Assembly (NCBI GenBank): GCA_035610365.1
Contig: CM069432.1
Location: forward strand, 127,730,255-127,794,254
Source: Aquatica leii
Taxonomy: Eukaryota > Arthropoda > Insecta > Coleoptera > Lampyridae
Direction of reading: 5' to 3'
Length of the DNA: 64,000 nt
A model generated the notes under the pieces. The model saw only the letters and a list, made by a program, of their open reading frames with translations. It was not told the DNA's origin and did not search any database. A program made the position numbers and the translations under genes. How positions within the stretch are numbered: the stretch's first letter is position 1; each line of letters begins with the position of its first letter. Shown piece by piece: positions 10,129 through 20,465 of the stretch.

Positions 10129-11478
10129 TTAATCTAACAACATGCACAATTTGTTTACGGGACGTGAAATTATGTTGTTCAAAGTTTTTAAAGTTGCGGA
10201 TCGTATAACGCCGTCCGTACCTCGATGGATTTGAAGTACACGATCTAAAGACCAGTTCAAAGGAGGTTGGTTGTCCTCACGGATAAGCACTAAGGTGTCC
10301 ACTTGAAGAAGATCTGGCAGGTGTGTAAACCATTTCCTTCTTTTTTGTAGTGCAGGTACAATTTCGACACTCCAACGTTTCCAAAAATGTTGCACGATTC
10401 GCTGGGTACGTTGGTAAAGACATAGTCGGTTTTCATTGTTTGGTAAAAAGTTAGGTTCGGGTAAGGCACAAAGGGATCGGCCTATTAGAAAATGACCTGA
10501 AGTTAGAGGGTTGATGTCCTCTGGATCGGAAGATAAGCAGGATAGCGGCCGTGAATTTAAAACGGCTTCGATTTGGGTCAAGACTGTGTAAAAGTCTTCA
10601 AAACATAATGTGGTATTACCTAAAACCTTTTTTAAATGTGATTTAATGGATTTTATTCCAGTCTCCCAAATTTCTCCTTGATGAGGAGCACGAGGAGTTA
10701 TGAACTCCCACTTGATGGATTCTGCATTCAAATAGTTGGTAAGATAATTTTGTGTATTTTTTAGTTTCAAAAATTTGTATAATTCCTTTAAATGATGATA
10801 AGCACCAACAAAATTCTTTGCATTGTCACTGGATAAAGTATGCGGTTTTCCACGCCGAGCTATGAAGCGCTTTAATGTAGAAATGAATGAAAGAGTAGTT
10901 AAGTCTGTGACTAGTTCTAGATGAATGGCTCGAGTAACCAAACATACAAAAATGCATATATACGCTTTAATTAATTTAGATCCACGTGTTTTACGGTCTC
11001 GTATCATAATTGGACCTACGTAGTCTAAACCGGTGTTATAGAAAGCTGGAGTATTCATTTCTAAACGCTTTGTTGGCAAATTGCCCATAATGGGGTTCTT
11101 AGATGTTGGGTTGACCTTGAAACATTTAACGCATTTGCGTATATAACCTTTTATTGTATTTTTGTCTGATATAGGCCAATACTGCTCACGGATGATGCTT
11201 AATAATTGTTGTGATCCACAGTGTAACAATTTGGCATGATAATATCCTATGATCAGAATTGTTAAAGGATGACTCTTGGGAAGCAAGAGTGGATGCTTCT
11301 TGTCAAAATAGAAATTTGAATTTCTGATGCGACCTCCAACTCTTAACAATTTATTGCTATCTAAGAATGGATTTAAAGAGAGAATTTTACATTTCGGATT
11401 TAGCTTACGGCTCAATTCAAGAGTTTGGATTTCGTTAGAAAATGATTCAGATTGACATAGTTTAACAAGTTTATGCAT
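10129..11478 (-). pseudogene. BEL copy 1 integrase and C-terminal pol
   Basis: An open 449-codon piece begins in the spacer after RNase H. It holds the integrase zinc-binding region (YYHAKLLHCGSQQLLS then CVKCFK), followed by the DDE core with Asp in GLDYVGPIMI, Asp in SSDNAKNFVGA and Glu in HQGEIWETGIKS. It ends in the BEL-type tail (WSLDRVLQIHRG, RPVNKLCM). All three acidic residues are present. The Gly-Gly usual before the Trp-Glu is altered (GEIWE). It joins cDNA into the genome in an active element, but here the upstream pol is broken so no polyprotein could be made. Spacing to the left LTR is about 210 bp, containing the polypurine tract region. Confidence 0.85.
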
Positions 11479-11631
11479 AGAACAATTTAATTCATCAATT
11501 GTAAGAGTAGTTGATGATATTTTAGTTGCTGAAGGATGACAATTACCGATGAACCTTAGACACCAGACTGTTATTCTCTGCAGCCTTGTTAAAGTGGAAT
11601 ATTTTGTGAATAAATTAAAGTTATGAGATAT

Positions 11632-12349
11632 CTAATTTACTAAAACACAAGATGTAGATTTTAGTTCCAGACTGTCGCTCTGGTTAATCTCTGCAATTTG
11701 GAGACGAGAAGGTAATATGATCCTTGTTAGAAATTTAGGACCGTGCCACCAAAGATGGTTGGTTAATATTTCAGATGCGGTTAAACCCCTGGAAATAAGG
11801 TCTGCAGGATTGTCTCGAGGTTGAACATGATGCCAAAAGGAGATCTCAAAATGTTCTTGTATCATCGCAACGCGATTGGCTATAAAGGTTTTGAATTTAT
11901 TTGGTAGAGAATTTACCCAATTTAGCACTATCATGCTATCAGTCCAGAGAAATATATGATCGATTTTCATAGTTAACGATGATTTAACCTTTAACATTAA
12001 TTGCACTAGCAAGGCTGCGAGGGATGGATATTGTACGCAAGGGTGCTATGCGTGACTTGGTACATAGTAAGTTTGTAGAAAAAGAATCTTTTCCGTCAGA
12101 AGTGAGTACATAAATGCAAGCATCATATGCCGTGATGCTGCTATCAGCAAAACCGTGTAGTTCGATTGTATCATACGGATAATTTTTAACACAACGGCTT
12201 ATTTGAAGATTGTTTAGCGATTTTAATTCGTTTTTGAAATGATTCCATTTAGTGTTTATAAGCTCGGGAATTTGTTCATCCCATGATACTTTAAGTTCCC
12301 ATAATCTTTGCATAAAAATCTTTCCCTTTACGATTACTGGAGATAACAA
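11632..12349 (-). pseudogene. BEL copy 1 end of reverse transcriptase and RNase H (two frames)
   Basis: The first frame (12349-11984) has SPVIVKGKIFMQRLWELKVS, then the RNase H start ELHGFADSSITAYDACIYV and APLRTISIPR. A frame change follows, and the second frame (12012-11632) carries FLWTDSMIVLNWV, FIANRVAMIQEHF and NPADLISRGLTASE, conserved BEL RNase H motifs. RNase H removes RNA template during reverse transcription. The frameshift falls in the stretch that normally contains the conserved ELCAA block. Confidence 0.8.
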
Positions 12350-12935
12350 ACCTAATTTTGTCGTTGTTCATGATAAATCTGGGGTTATAATGGATAGTAT
12401 CGTCAATAGAGTTCCAGAACAAACCCAAAGCCTTGGCATTAGATCTTTCCCCGATAGGAACATTAAAAAATGATGTATTAGCCTTAGATGGTTCGGACAT
12501 AATATGGCTGTTATTTGATAAGAATTTTGTAATATTGAGCCCTGCTGATCCTAATATTTTAATTAGAGAGTCCTTTATTTCAATAATTTCCTGCAAGCTG
12601 TCAGACGTATAAAGCAAATCGTCCATATAAAAACTTGAGTCGATAATAGAACATGCCTTGGGGAAAATGCTACGATTTAAATCAGCTAAATATTGCAAAC
12701 AACGGGTTGCTAGATAGCTTGCAGAAGAAGTTCCATATGTAATGGTATTTAGTTCATATGTTTCAACTCGGCTAGTAGGATCTTCACGCCAAAGAATGCG
12801 CTGAAATTTTCTTAAATGAAGATGGATGTGTATCATACGATACATTTTTTCTACATCGCCTGTTAAGACAAATTTGTGCTGACGGAACCTGAGCAGTATC
12901 GAGAACAAATCCTCTTGGATAACAGGACCTCTCAT
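12291..12935 (-). pseudogene. BEL copy 1 reverse transcriptase core
   Basis: The sequence RGPVIQEDLFSILLRFRQHK leads into VLTGDVEKMYRMIHIH (first catalytic Asp). Next come ITYGTSSASYLATRCLQYLA and FYMDDLLYTSD, the YMDD active site. Compared with BEL copy 2, about 70 residues are missing between this piece and the next upstream one (the block from SEFEV to NDTQI), so an internal deletion lies near 12936-12941. The frame is disturbed again after KALGLFWNS. It polymerises DNA from RNA in intact relatives; this copy is dead. Confidence 0.85.
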
Positions 12936-12941
12936 GAACCT

Positions 12942-13471
12942 CTACGTCAAGCCTGTCATGTGACCCAATGCTATGTAATCATGCATAAATTGATAGTATT
13001 TCTCACGAAGTTCGGGATTAACCGTAAACCTTTTTTCTAGGTTATATAATCTACGAAGAGCTTGACCTTTGGATTCGCCTAACTGAGAAAGAGTTGATTT
13101 GAATGGTATCGATACAGTAAGACGACCATCTGGTCCTTGAGTAATGGTCTCACAAAAATGATTTTGACAGAATCTTTCTTCGGCTGACAATAAAGAGGAT
13201 CTGTTGATAGGGTCAATACTTTCGGTTGACCAAAATTTGGTTAAAGATTTATCTAAGTCGTTGTTAGATATCTGATGATCATATGTTATGCTGGAGTGCA
13301 AAACAGTAGTATTTGTTTTAGCCTTTGATGGTAAGTGGTTAGACAAATTTCCTGATATTACCCATCCAAGAACTGTTTTTTGTAGAGTTGGGTTTCCTTT
13401 CCCTAGCGATATCTGACCTTTGCTTAACAAATGATAGAAAAGAGAAGCCCCAATTAAAATATCAATTGGAG
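12942..13471 (-). pseudogene. BEL copy 1 protease-to-RT linker region of pol
   Basis: From SPIDILIGASLFYHLL the frame gives QKTVLGWVISGNLS, SLTKFWSTESIDP, ERFCQNHFCETIT and LYNLEKRFTVNPELREKYY, ending GHMTGLT and a stop. Every block aligns by eye with the same region of BEL copy 2. The open frame continues upstream to 13673, but that extension is the inserted Penelope arm and is not BEL protein. Confidence 0.85.
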
Positions 13472-13480
13472 ATGATTTAT

Positions 13481-13641
13481 TAAAATTATAAGCGACTTTC
13501 GGCTTAGACCGCGTCGTAGTAAAACACCCAGACTTAGGCTTGGTCATAGTCTCTTCTTGAGAGCCAAAACAAGAAGTAGAACTTGGCCTTTGCCGTATTG
13601 TCGTTCGTGAACCCAAACAAACTGACGTTTCGCAAGACATT
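13481..13641 (-). repeat. Penelope inverted arm A
   Basis: The reverse complement of this arm matches 13968-14128 over 161 bp with a single difference that I can see (TTCTTG against TTTTTG). The outermost few bases overlap the target duplication. Confidence 0.85.
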
Positions 13642-13705
13642 GCAGCTTGCATCTTCAGAGTGGTAAATGTCACTGAAAGAAAAAGTGGAAATGACGATAT
13701 TTATA
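13620..13705 (-). promoter_or_regulatory. Penelope leader: TATA box, initiator and hammerhead-like motif
   Basis: On the minus strand TATAAATA (13705-13698) is followed 31 bases on by TCAGTG (13676-13671, start A at 13674). The transcript would soon reach CTGAAGA (13658-13652), then a GCAAG/CTTGC stem-loop, then GAAAC and GTC. The order CUGANGA, stem II, GAAA, short stem III, GUC is the hammerhead ribozyme core, which is known from Penelope-like elements. Folding and cleavage are inferred, and stem III would be only about two pairs. Confidence 0.5.
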
Positions 13706-13807
13706 CCAATAGCGATTAGCGTGATTAACGAACCTTATCGTTCCGTTACCGCTTGACTGACTTCGTTATTACTCGGAGTAAGTGTTTGTGTCCTTTCCAT
13801 CCAACAT

Positions 13808-13977
13808 ATGGCTGACTGCAAACACCGCAGAGTTACTAAATCAGCAGTGGCAGAACACGTGTGGAACCAAGGACACACGCTGAACTTTGACCAAACTAAA
13901 GTGTTGGCTAGAAATCCTTTCTACTTTCCCAGACTAATCCGCGAAGCTGTGGAAATAGAAAAACATCAATGTCTTGC
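13808..13977 (+). pseudogene. Penelope-like GIY-YIG endonuclease, C-terminal fragment
   Basis: The open frame beginning MADCKHRRVTKSAVAEHVWN continues GHTLNFDQTKVLARNPFYFP and RLIREAVEIEKH. This segment (SA-x-AEH ... GH ... R-E-A-x-EI-x-KH) follows the GIY-YIG core in Penelope-like polyproteins. The core itself and the reverse transcriptase are absent, so only the last 55 or so residues survive. In an intact element the nuclease nicks the target to prime reverse transcription. Codons after EKHQC run into arm B and are not part of the domain. Confidence 0.65.
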
Positions 13978-14128
13978 GAAACGTCAGTTTGTTTGGGTTC
14001 ACGAACGACAATACGGCAAAGGCCAAGTTCTACTTTTTGTTTTGGCTCTCAAGAAGAGACTATGACCAAGCCTAAGTCTGGGTGTTTTACTACGACGCGG
14101 TCTAAGCCGAAAGTCGCTTATAATTTTA
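13968..14128 (+). repeat. Penelope inverted arm B
   Basis: Near-identical inverted copy of 13481-13641. It directly follows the GIY-YIG-type coding fragment, so it is probably the element's 3' untranslated end or pseudo-LTR. Confidence 0.85.
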
Positions 14129-14173
14129 AACATAACAACCGCGAAAGCTTAAGATTTTATATGATTGATTAAA

Positions 14174-14971
14174 GTTATTATCAGCTAAGCTAATTTCACT
14201 TGGAATTGCAAGCTGGGATTTGTTAAACGTTAACGATGGCTGACTTCGAAAGTTTGTTGGAATCACTAGACAAGATAATCCAGTTTTAAAATTGCTAAAG
14301 CGTGATGCAATTTGTATATGTGTGACACCTTCTAAACTAGAAGTTTTTGAGTTTATGCCAAAGACAACTGCATTAGTCGGATTTAGTTTACTACCTATTC
14401 GAGCGCAAAACTTAGTAGTGATAAAATTGGACTGACTTGCTGAGTCGAGAAGACACCTTGCTGTTTGCCAGGACCCGTCTGAAGACTTAACCCTGATGAG
14501 AGCAGTAGATAATAAAACCTCGTCTGAGTTAACGCTAATGCAAGAAAGTGATGCCGGAACGGAAGCTTCTATAGAGACATCAGTGTTATCAACTGTAGCT
14601 GTATCTGCAATAGTTGCAATATTGGATGTTTCTGTCTTAGGTCTGCTGAAGAAACATAAAAGATTGTTATGCGCCCTTTGACAATATTTACATTTGTGAG
14701 TAGAAAAACATTTTTGATTAGCATTATGCCTGAAGCAATTCTTGCAGATTCTCAGTTCAGCTACCTTGTCAAATCTTTGCTTGACTGAGTAACCCAAAAA
14801 TTTAGGGCAAAGATATAAATAGTGATTAGCATTACAAACTGGGCAATGCTTGCTGTTAGTTACAGCAAATGATTGTTTTATGTTAGAAATACCTTTAGGG
14901 TTTTGGTATTTAGATGAATTAGGTTTATTGTCGTAGGAAGTTCTCTGATTATTTAGAACATCTTCCAACAT
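14174..14971 (-). pseudogene. BEL copy 1 gag C-terminus (zinc knuckles) and aspartic protease
   Basis: Cysteine-rich segments CPVCNANHYLYLCPKF, CKNCFRHNANQKC and CKYCQRAHNNLLC resemble the triple knuckle of BEL gag. A protease core follows with ARCLLDSASQSNFITTKF: the usual D-S/T-G becomes D-S-A, which would remove the flap-side Gly of the active site. The frame runs to SLADNNFNQS, where the Penelope-like insertion cuts it; pol resumes at 13471. It is separated from the preceding gag frame by a shift near 14985. Confidence 0.8.
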
Positions 14972-14994
14972 GATACATCTTTCTGATAGAAAGG

Positions 14995-15867
14995 TTAGAG
15001 TTTCTGTAATAGACGGTATCTTTTAACATTAAATTTACAGTATTCGCCTGCTGTACGCTGATCCAATTTAGATTTTATGATGTAGGCTATGGCACCAGCC
15101 TTAAATGATTCATCAGATAGATGCATGTTATCAAGAGCACGCAGATGACGCGTAACCCTATCGTAAAACTTTCTAAGATTAACAACAGATTCTTTATTTA
15201 ATTTGGGGATGTCGAACAAGCCTTCCAAGTGTGAAAAGATAATAAGTTTTTCATTATGATACCTATCTTTGAGCATGTTGATTGCAATTTCATAGTTAGA
15301 AAAAGTTGCAGTTAATTCTTGAATTAATTCTCTTGCGGAACCCTTTAATGAATTTTGAAGATAGAAGAATTTTTCAATATTGGTTAGTTTTGGATTATTA
15401 TGTATCAAGGCAGTAAAGGTATTGAAGAAACCAATCCAGTCAGAGAATGTACCGTTGAATGAAGGAACATTTAGTGTAGGTAATTTCACATTACTATTGT
15501 CATTAGAAAAGGTCAAGTTATTACTTGTACTATTGATTGAGGTGTCGATATTTAATAATTGATTAATACCATTAAGTTCTAAGAGATTAGATGCTTGTGC
15601 CACAAGGTCGAAGTACTGTTCTTCGAACTCTTTTACAGAAGGATTAAATTCCATGTTTAAAGCACTCAACTGAATAGCTAAGTCTTCATATTTTGTGTTG
15701 ATTGGTTTGAACTGTTCCAATCGTAATGATAATTTCATTAATGTTAGATCGGTTGCAGGTTGATTATGTACGATTTCCAACAAATCTTTAAACAATTGTA
15801 CCTTTTCGTTCATGATTTCTACATTAGAAGTTAAACGTTTAATTTTCTTTTGCTCTTTACTTGCCAT
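14995..15867 (-). pseudogene. BEL copy 1 gag N-terminal region
   Basis: The frame starts at ATG 15867 (MASKEQKKIKRL), the counterpart of MTSKKEIKLLF in BEL copy 2. It includes KLPTLNVPSFNGTFSDWIGF and NIEKFFYLQNSLKGSARELI, the DUF1759-type gag domain of BEL/Pao elements, followed by YHNEKLIIFSHLEGLFD and FYDRVTRHLRALDNM. A shift near 15000 separates it from the zinc-knuckle frame. About 570 bp of noncoding leader lie between this start and the 5' LTR. Confidence 0.8.
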
Positions 15868-16417
15868 TGTGACAATGCAAAGATATTGTTTATAAGTAGA
15901 TAAATGAGAATAAATGCAACAAATAACTATTTGTTATGCAAAACCCAAATGGGACGTTATAAGTATGATTGTAAAAATAGATAATAAATAAGATAGGTTA
16001 TGATGGGTTATGTTAATAACATAGGTTATGATTGTAGATACTTTGGAGGAAAACGAGGGAAATACAATAGCAAGGAAACGTACCTTTTTTTGAAGTGAGC
16101 GTAGTCGATAACGCAGATTTCGCTGTTGCGTAATGTAGGATATGATGTGTGAATTCCCGCCAATGTACGAGGACATTTACAATTGATGAGGAGCCGCCAT
16201 TTTCCCCATATAAAGATGTGTATGATAAAATTTGATCTCGTTGCTGATGATTTTCTTACTTGCAAACAACGATCGTAGATGAACCCTTCTCCAAGTAGAG
16301 AACAGCGATGTACCAAATGACCGCTGGGTTATGATTATGTTGAACGCGTGTATGATTCTTCAGGATGAGATGATTTCACCATAGTTTACGTTGATTTCTG
16401 GATTATTTAAACAAATA

Positions 16418-16434
16418 ATCTGGTCGATGGACCA
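16418..16434 (-). promoter_or_regulatory. primer binding site of BEL copy 1 (decayed tRNA-Tyr type)
   Basis: Three bases inside the 5' LTR the minus strand reads TGGTCCATCGACCAGAT. This is close to the tRNA-Tyr complement found intact in BEL copy 2 (TGGTCCTTCGAGCCGGAT), with one missing base and two changes. Confidence 0.55.
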
Positions 16435-16437
16435 AAA

Positions 16438-16745
16438 TGGTTTAGTTTAGCAATCAAAATTGTTTAGTTTAGCAATGGACTGTATATTTTTGTTATTTTA
16501 TTTTATTGATTGTACATCTCACTAAAAAATGCCACTTTATTCAAACTTAAAATTGTTACTGCCTTTTTAACGTTCTAATACTAATCCTTATCGGAAAAAA
16601 TCCCCTCTTACAAAGTCAGTGATGCATGCGCCCTGTACAAAACTTTAAATTAAAACTAAAAGCTTCCCTAAAGGAGGGGACAGACCTTACAAACGTAGTC
16701 GTAGGTTGGGTTGCTTATACAACCTTTAATATTTAAACTTAACCA
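16438..16745 (-). repeat. 5' LTR of BEL copy 1
   Basis: 308 bp. It matches the other LTR but is longer because GTTTAGTTTAGCAAT is repeated near its plus-strand left end. This is the upstream LTR in element orientation. Confidence 0.9.
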
Positions 16746-16750
16746 ATACG

Positions 16751-17999
16751 CTTAAAAAAACGTTAATCACAGTAGAAAATACTTCACGGTAAACACTAAA
16801 CGCAATCAAAACGTCAAGCTGTCAAAATGATAACGAAAAACAAAACATATTTGAATTTTTTTCGGTGATTCAAGCGTCACCTAACGGCGAGGGGAAAAGC
16901 TTTAGGCAGCGCCTCCTAGATGTATAAGCAGTTACACCTGTGTAATTCGAGTTGAACATCTATTCTATTCTCTTTTATCTATGTACGTCTGTCAAGTAAC
17001 AATTATGGTAGTAATTAATAATGACAGATAGTACAAAGAAAACAAGAAGTGGAAATTAGCTTGTAGAAGATAAGGTTTGTGTCAATTTAAATGTGTTCAA
17101 GATAAGGTATTTAGTTTTTTTTAGCATCAATTTCAAGAATGGGTGCAAAGAAGGGTCTGGATAATTGAAAAAAAAAATACTGACGCCAACAAGAAAATGC
17201 TGACATAGTTTGTTGTGTAGATAATTTTGCAAGTCTGGTGTGATTAATTACAATTCGATTTTTGAATAACTGTTTAACAAAATTAGTAGTAGTAATTATA
17301 TTAAGTATATTTGTAAATGTAAAAAAAAACGAACGATGCAGTAATAACGGCACTATGGAGAGAAGTTTGGTATTGCATAAAATACAGCTTTCTTGAATGT
17401 AAACTGCTTATTTTTTTAAATAGCTACATAAAAATTATTTAAATCAATGAATTATATGAATTTCATTTTATACCTAAAAGAAATCAAAACCCTCTTTCCG
17501 ATCGTATGGCACAGACCAATGGGCAGTAAAACATCGCTTTACATAAATAATATTTAACTTAGGTACATTTTGAGAAAAAAATTAAGAGAATACAAACAAT
17601 AAATTTGATTACAAAAGAATTAGAATAAGTAAAACTATGAAGACATGTTGCCGAAAAGTACCAAGATTTGTAGCACCGCCAAGATGACAAAATCTACTTG
17701 AAAGCTCAGTCGAACTCGCGAATTATATCAATTATATTATTTACAATATTAATGGATATTAATATCATCTATTGCATCCGTGTTAAATTAAATACAGAAA
17801 CAAATTAAATTTCTTTTAAATCACTTTTTTCACTTCAAAAAATCTGATTATACACAATTTTTAAGTTAAAATAAGTTTAAAGAAGGGTAGGTCCTATTTT
17901 AAATATTGCTAAGTTACAAAACTGTTACAAAAGGTTTGTTAAGCTAAAACGCGTTTATGAATAGTGTTTTTTGACATTTATGCTAAAATAGGTTTGAAG
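16751..17999. other. right end of the inverted-repeat element, then unassigned DNA
   Basis: 16751-16990 completes the element begun at 8617. From 16991 to about 17999 I recognise nothing: there are only AT-rich sequence and short open frames without domain content, before P transposase homology resumes. Confidence 0.4.
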
Positions 18000-18748
18000 A
18001 GCTCTGTAACCCAATTGTAAATTTTTATAAATACAGCTGTTAATCTTTATATAAATTATTTTTTTTTCAATTTGTTCTCACGGAGTATATAATAATAATC
18101 CTACAGCTAGGCAGTTTCAGTCTGCTTACAAAAAGCTGCTTATTCACGTGGAATTACGTGAGAGTTTTCGTGGGAACTGTATTCCACTTGAGCAACTAAA
18201 TATTTTAAAGATTGATGCCATATGTCAGATAAATTTAACTTCAAAAGAAAATAGAATTTTGAGTCCAGAAGAGGAAAACTTTGATTCAATGAAAATGGAT
18301 CATGATTACCTACCTGATAAATTGTGTGGGTTTTCTAAAGTTGTAATTGCATATATTGCTGGATATGTGATATTTTATTTAAAAAAAAGATTAATTTGTT
18401 AGCAATGTTTGGATGCTTTAGCAAAAAAGAATAAAAATGTTAGCATCTATTGTTTTCTTGAAAAAAAAACAAAAAAAAAACCTCCAGTGTCCCTCTGTAG
18501 ATGTATTAGACATTTGTTTAAAATCAGAAAAAGTTTTACAAAACAGGTGTATAGGGTCGAATAATAAAATGTCGACAGAAGCTTTGACCAATTTGATTTT
18601 AAAAGAATTCATTAATAAAAACGTGTTTTCGAACATGGTAACACATGGTTTTGATCAATTTCCTATAAATAATCATAGAGTATTGCTAATAAAAGCTGTA
18701 GCAAACAGGTACATTAATGTACGGATATACTATTTGACTAAAAACTAA
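18000..18748 (+). pseudogene. P-type transposase, C-terminal segment
   Basis: Degraded sequence near 18031-18075 aligns with the TYKLSQDHxELFF block of P/THAP9 proteins, although the catalytic Glu is not preserved. It is followed by SHGVYNNNPTARQFQSAYKK, a strongly diagnostic stretch (RSRGGxNNNPTxxQF). Then LLIHVELRESFRGNCIPLEQ, a linker, VVIAYIAGYVIFYLKKRLIC, a TAG, and after a frame change LDICLKSEKVLQN, MSTEALTNLILKEFINKNVF and NHRVLLIKAVANRYINVRIY close the protein. The order matches the family C-terminus. A homopolymer-rich patch (18461-18482) likely produced the shift. Confidence 0.8.
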
Positions 18749-19486
18749 ATAAATAAATCGACAAACTTAAGACGCCACAATAACAAAATTGTTTTATTTA
18801 AAGGCCAATGAAGAATACGATTTAGTGTCATATTATTATAATATTGTGTGCAAATTCTGCATGTAAAATTGTGTGACAGTTTTACTACTATTTTTATGTA
18901 ATTATTGTTCACTTTGTGTACTTATTGTAAGTATAGTTTACTTATTAACTGCATAAAAATAAAAGTAACATTTACATTTAATATTTATATTAAGATGACG
19001 ATAAACCTTGTTTAGTATATAACCGAAACTGCACGTATAAAATATTTTCTCTATTTCGCATATACAATCGCTACTTTGTGCAACTACTTTTTCAAAAAAC
19101 AGTGTCACAAAGTTCAATTTTTGTGTGTGTAATGTTGTCAGTAAGTATTGGCTGTCAGATCAACCTCGGAAAATATGCGAACTAATTTAAATTGTGTCGA
19201 CCAATCATGTAACGCGATTCATTAAAGTACATTTAAAAACGTAAACGTTTATTTAATAATTTTATTGAAATTTTGGTTTCTATTTACGATGTTATTTTTA
19301 CTTTTCAATTACGTTTTGTATTTGTGTTTGAAATTTGTTCCTGTTTGTGGTTTTAGGACAATCTACCTCAATTTTTTAGGTTAAAATTATTTCTATTTAA
19401 TTTACAACTACAAAAGTTATTTATTGTATGTATAGAAAAGAACCAGTAATAATTAAAGTAACTGTTTGTATTACAGTTTTAATCAA
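18749..19486. other. noncoding 3' part of the P-type element
   Basis: AT-rich, with no gene-like content recognised. Confidence 0.4.
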
Positions 19487-20465
19487 TGGATAGGAGAACC
19501 TGAAAAATTGTTCCTTTCGAACCACGAAATATTATTTGTAATGTTATTGATTTCTTTGATAAACAAGGAATATCCGGTTAATGATATATCTTGTTGAAAA
19601 AGCTTCTGAACTTGCTGCTGCTGCAACAGGGAAATCTTTGAGTTTTATTAAGAAAATTCCTAAAGAATTTGATGTCATACTCACTCTTAAGAAGTTGAGG
19701 AAAGAAGCATTGAATTGGTGCTGTAAATAAAATGGAGTGATTTTAATCAAGCTGTTTTAAGAAGATCTGTGTATGAAATATATACAGTGCATCAAGTACC
19801 TACCGTCAAAATATTAGTTGAAAAATGAAAAACATAGTCAACTATATGGTAGAACGTAAAACTTTACGAAAGTTTCTTTTAAAACTTAGGTTTCGTTACA
19901 AGAAGTGCTGTAATAAATGTAATAAAACAACCTGATGCATAGCGTTTAGGATATTTAAGAAAGCTAGAATGTTGTTAAAAGAAAGAATAATCGAGTCATG
20001 TACATATTTTTAAATGAAACTTACATTCACCCATCATACAGAGTTAACAAATTCTTCCAAACTTACCACCCAATGCTCTGATCAAAATAAATAATGCACC
20101 AGCACGTTACTACTCGAAGCCAATAAACAAAACTTCGACTAAAAGTAAGTTCTTAATGTGAATTAAACTGCAGTATCTCACATCAAAGAGTTAATTTGTA
20201 GATAGATTTCTAAGGAAGCATGAACATACTGGTTTTCAATTGCCTTCTTATCATTGTGACTTAAATCTAATTGAATCCATATGGAGTCTTGTGGAAAAAA
20301 AATTGCAATGAATAATCTAAAATAAATGCAGATTGGGAAAGTTCAATCATGTATTACATTTTCGCAAAGAAATTTGGAAAGCAGATGGTTTAGTTGATAG
20401 GTTGTGAAAAGTATGCCGTTTACAGTTTATAATGGTGATTCAGATGAAAATGGTTAAGAAACTGA
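19487..20465 (+). pseudogene. Tc1/IS630-type DDE transposase relic
   Basis: From ATG 19487 the frames give VPFEPRNIICNVIDFFDKQG, LAAAATGKSLSFIKKIPKEF (helix-turn-helix region), DFNQAVLRRSVYEIYTVHQV and PTVKILVEK. SFF..LGFVTRSAV follows, and further on IKINNAPARYYSKPI, where the usual DNAxYH second Asp has become Asn. GFQLPSYHCDLNLIESIWSL is the LPPYHCxLNPIExIW block with the third acidic residue kept. Stops occur throughout. The same broad family as the copy at 34170-36230 but much older and intronless as far as I can see. It lies inside the P shell and so is probably a later insertion, although no termini are visible. Confidence 0.7.

Larger units (their letters stand above)
13472..14173. 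mobile_element. Penelope-like element insertion in BEL copy 1 (with 13-bp duplications)
   Basis: The BEL frame is interrupted between DNNFNQS and SPIDIL. The flanks carry ATGATTTATTAAA (13472-13484) and ATGATTGATTAAA (14161-14173), a 13-bp duplication with one mismatch, a length typical of Penelope-like elements. The insert (13485-14160) consists of two 161-bp inverted arms around a 326-bp middle. The middle holds a GIY-YIG-type C-terminal fragment on the plus strand and a promoter-like leader on the minus strand. Rearranged, partly inverted Penelope copies are known from other animals. No reverse transcriptase remains. Confidence 0.75.
9623..16750 (-). mobile_element. BEL/Pao LTR retrotransposon, copy 1 (with its ATACG target duplications)
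   Basis: LTRs at 9628-9914 and 16438-16745 enclose decayed gag, protease, reverse transcriptase, RNase H and integrase sequence on the minus strand. The 5-bp duplication ATACG lies at 9623-9627 and 16746-16750, the length expected for BEL/Pao. The LTR ends are TGG...CCA on both strands. By eye the LTRs differ at roughly 3 percent of positions plus two length changes, so the copy is older than the second BEL copy. It was later hit by a Penelope-like element at 13485-14160, and it has deletions and frameshifts in pol. Confidence 0.9.
8617..16990. mobile_element. inverted-repeat DNA element split by a BEL/Pao retrotransposon
   Basis: The left end (8625-8668) and right end (16945-16985) are inverted copies sharing CATAGATAAAAGAGAATA followed by AATAGATGTYCAAC. 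Similarity continues inward loosely, with AAAGCTTTT and GGCGC-type pieces in mirrored order. Removing the BEL element (9628-16745) and one 5-bp duplication leaves about 1.25 kb with paired ends and no coding capacity, which fits a nonautonomous DNA transposon. The superfamily is unknown and no flanking duplication is clear. It lies within the gap of the P transposase. Confidence 0.5.

Noticed and set aside
13969-14172. 67-codon plus-strand frame nearly identical to part of a minus-strand frame
   Set aside because: The similarity comes from the 161-bp inverted arms of the Penelope insertion, not from a duplicated protein.
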